Shown here: piece after piece, positions 62,600-64,000 of the stretch
Layout of the letters: every line of letters starts with the position of its first letter
Position numbering within the stretch: the first letter of the stretch is position 1
From: Streptomyces chattanoogensis
GTDB taxonomy: Bacteria; Actinomycetota; Actinomycetes; Streptomycetales; Streptomycetaceae
Assembly: GCF_001294335.1 (NCBI RefSeq)
Contig: NZ_LGKG01000124.1
Coordinates: forward strand, 55,813 to 119,812
Direction: 5' to 3'
DNA length: 64,000 nt
Program-made: the position numbers and the translations under genes
The notes under the pieces: generated by a model
What the model saw: the letters and a program-made list of their open reading frames with translations, nothing else
Told to the model about the DNA's origin: nothing
Database searches by the model: none

Positions 62600-63607
62600 A
62601 TGGACCTCGATGTCTTCGTCACGGCCCACAGCGCCGAATGGGACCGCCTCGAATCCCTCCTCCGCCGCAAACGCCGCCTCACCGGCACCGAGGCCGACGA
62701 ACTCGTAGCCCTCTACCAACGCACCACCACCCACCTCTCCCTCCTCCTCTCCAGCGCCCCGGACCCCGCCCTCACCGGCCGCCTCACCTCCCTGGTGGCC
62801 CGCGCCCGCAGCGCGGTGACGGGCGCCCGCAAGTCCTCCTGGCGCGACGCCGCCCACTTCTTCACCACGGCCTTCCCCGCAGCGGTCTACCGCCTCCGCC
62901 ACTGGTGGATCCCCACCGCGGTCCTCTCCACCGCCGTCGCCGCCCTCCTGGGCTGGTGGATCGCCGCCCACCCCGAGGTCCAGGCCACCATCGGCGCCCC
63001 GGAGGACCTCCGCGCCATGACCCGCCCCGGCGGCGAGTACGAGACGTACTACTCCAGCCACCCCGCCGCGGCCTTCGCCGCCCAGGTATGGACGAACAAC
63101 GCCCAGGCCGTGGCCCTCTGCCTGGTCCTGGGCGCCTTCGCCGCCGTCCCCGTCCTGTGGGTTCTCTTCCAGAACATGCTCAACCTGGGCGTGGGCATCG
63201 GCCTGATGTCCTCGGCGGGCCGCCTCGACACCTTCCTCGGCCTGATCCTCCCGCACGGTCTCCTGGAACTGACCGCCGTCTTCGTCGCGGCCGGCATCGG
63301 CCTGCGCCTCGGCTGGACGCTCATCGACCCGGGTCCCCGCACCCGCCGCACGGCCCTTGCCGAGGAGGGCCGCTCCGCACTCGGCGTCGCCATCGGCCTC
63401 GCCGCCGTCCTCTTCGTATCCGGCGCCCTGGAAGGCTTCGTCACCCCCTCCGGCCTGCCCACTTGGGCCCGCATCACCGTCGGCGTAGCCGCAGAGCTGG
63501 CGTTCCTGCTGTACGTCTATGTGCTCGGCGGCCGCGCCGTACGCGCAGGCGAGACCGGGGACATCGCCCCGACAGACCGCGAGGCATCCCTGCCGACCGC
63601 CGCCTGA
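62600..63607 (+). CDS. SpoIIM/DUF95 family membrane protein
   Basis: 335 residues. After a cytoplasmic helical region ('LDVFVTAHSAEWDRLESLLR', ~1-100) come about five transmembrane helices. 'IPTAVLSTAVAALLGWWIAA', 'VWTNNAQAVALCLVLGAFAA', 'MLNLGVGIGLMSSAGRLDTF' and 'ILPHGLLELTAVFVAAGIGL' contain the N-N/N-x-G and PHGxxE motifs of the SpoIIM superfamily. In Bacillus SpoIIM helps engulfment; in actinobacteria the family pairs with RDD proteins and its role is unknown. GAGGAG precedes the ATG. Confidence 0.92.
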   Translation: MDLDVFVTAHSAEWDRLESLLRRKRRLTGTEADELVALYQRTTTHLSLLLSSAPDPALTGRLTSLVARARSAVTGARKSSWRDAAHFFTTAFPAAVYRLRHWWIPTAVLSTAVAALLGWWIAAHPEVQATIGAPEDLRAMTRPGGEYETYYSSHPAAAFAAQVWTNNAQAVALCLVLGAFAAVPVLWVLFQNMLNLGVGIGLMSSAGRLDTFLGLILPHGLLELTAVFVAAGIGLRLGWTLIDPGPRTRRTALAEEGRSALGVAIGLAAVLFVSGALEGFVTPSGLPTWARITVGVAAELAFLLYVYVLGGRAVRAGETGDIAPTDREASLPTAA

Positions 63608-64000
63608 TGTGCGGAAGACCCCTCTGACCTGCTAATCTCATCTCCTCCCCAGCGACCGTTGACACGGGCGTCATGGGGAGGTAGATTCTAACGGTTGCCA
63701 CGAACTAGACATGGTTCGACCGCGACGGATAGTCTCTTCTCCGCTTCGGCCGGAATTCACATCGGCGAGGCGCATCCGATCACATACCGGAAGTCCGGTC
63801 GATTAATTCAGTCGATCGACTTCTGATAAAGTCGGAAAAAGCCGAGAGGCAAACCCCTCCGACGGGGAAAGCGGAATACCAGTCCGAACCGGAAACGGTG
63901 CGGCCCGGATCTGCTAAAGTCGGAAAGACCGAAAAGCGAAAGCCGGACGGTCAACCCCGCTCCAACAGGGGGCCGGAGACGGAAACGGATCTGGTAAGGT
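63608..64000 (+). promoter_or_regulatory. Tandem promoter/leader array of an rRNA operon (16S beyond window)
   Basis: Besides the promoter at 63659, three -10-like boxes recur: TAAAGT at 63827-63832 and 63915-63920 and TAAGGT at 63995-64000. The TAAAGT boxes run into 'cggaaa' and a purine-rich 'ccgaaaag/ccgagagg' stretch. Repeated 'ctg-taaagtcgga' blocks of this kind are characteristic of the multiple promoters before Streptomyces rrn operons (recollection). No open frame is present. The 16S gene should start a few hundred bases beyond the window. Confidence 0.75.
63659..63687 (+). promoter_or_regulatory. Consensus promoter of a probable rRNA operon
   Basis: A perfect -35 TTGACA (63659-63664) and -10 TAGATT (63682-63687) separated by exactly 17 nt, the best sigma-HrdB promoter in the window. 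It is the first element of the array that runs to the window end. Confidence 0.8.

Noticed and set aside
63688..63780. tRNA-like segment ('ggttcgac') before the rRNA operon
   Set aside because: No acceptor or anticodon stems can be paired around it; it is part of the rRNA leader.

Overview
The window is high-GC actinobacterial chromosomal DNA and almost certainly comes from a Streptomyces. The support is GTG/TTG starts, very high GC at third codon positions, GTGA/ATGA start-stop overlaps, a near-canonical 87-residue WhiB, and the gene order. From memory, purK-purE, fadE-like, GtrA, LCP, TIGR03089, mannose-1-P guanylyltransferase, fbiA-fbiB, whiB, DUF3499, metallopeptidase, manB, SIS protein, manA and ahcY also lie together in mycobacteria, so much of this is core conserved backbone rather than an island. 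No intact mobile element, CRISPR array or tRNA was found.

Layout. 1-3.6 kb: a truncated SUKH-4-like gene, then a SigB/SigF-type sigma factor with a STAS antagonist and an RsbW-type kinase. 3.8-8.3 kb: a four-gene operon of exported surface proteins (two with sortase-like tails, one DUF916-like, one neocarzinostatin-like). 8.4-13.5 kb: a POT peptide transporter, a two-component system, GtrA and a chagasin-like exported protein. 13.6-18.4 kb: purK-purE, an M19 dipeptidase (Sco3058-like), a tandem copy that has lost its metal ligands, and a VOC protein. 18.5-26.7 kb: UDP-glucose dehydrogenase, acyl-CoA dehydrogenase, a first LCP protein, a thioesterase/hydrolase/P450 operon, VanZ and a small secreted protein.

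26.7-37.2 kb is a cell-wall block: four more LytR-CpsA-Psr (LCP) ligases, a GT2 glycosyltransferase, a TIGR03089 protein and a PGRP-type amidase. 37.4-43.4 kb: sugar nucleotidyltransferase, DNA glycosylase, F420 genes fbiB/fbiA, a cysteine dioxygenase with an unannotated Cys-rich leader peptide, and whiB. 43.7-55.0 kb: a very large GT2 membrane protein, DUF5719, a metallopeptidase-like protein, DUF3499, a decayed TnpB/IS605 scar, then manB, a Trm112-like protein, a SIS protein and manA. 55.2-63.6 kb: a CDF cation transporter, a fructose-type PTS, ahcY, a conserved hypothetical, an RDD protein and a SpoIIM-like membrane protein. The last ~400 bp is a promoter array that looks like the upstream region of an rRNA operon whose 16S gene lies just beyond the window.

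How the parts fit. GDP-mannose supply (guanylyltransferase, manB, manA), UDP-glucuronate (ugd), two glycosyltransferases, five LCP ligases, the amidase and the surface operon together describe envelope glycopolymer assembly and remodelling. whiB and the sigma cluster add developmental and stress control. The most interesting observations are (i) a 31-residue leader peptide ending in a Cys cluster upstream of the cysteine dioxygenase, (ii) the same 43-bp hairpin repeat inserted in frame in both that gene and a P450, in two different reading frames, (iii) a dipeptidase pseudoenzyme beside its active paralogue, and (iv) a surface operon in which one two-cysteine domain occurs three times.
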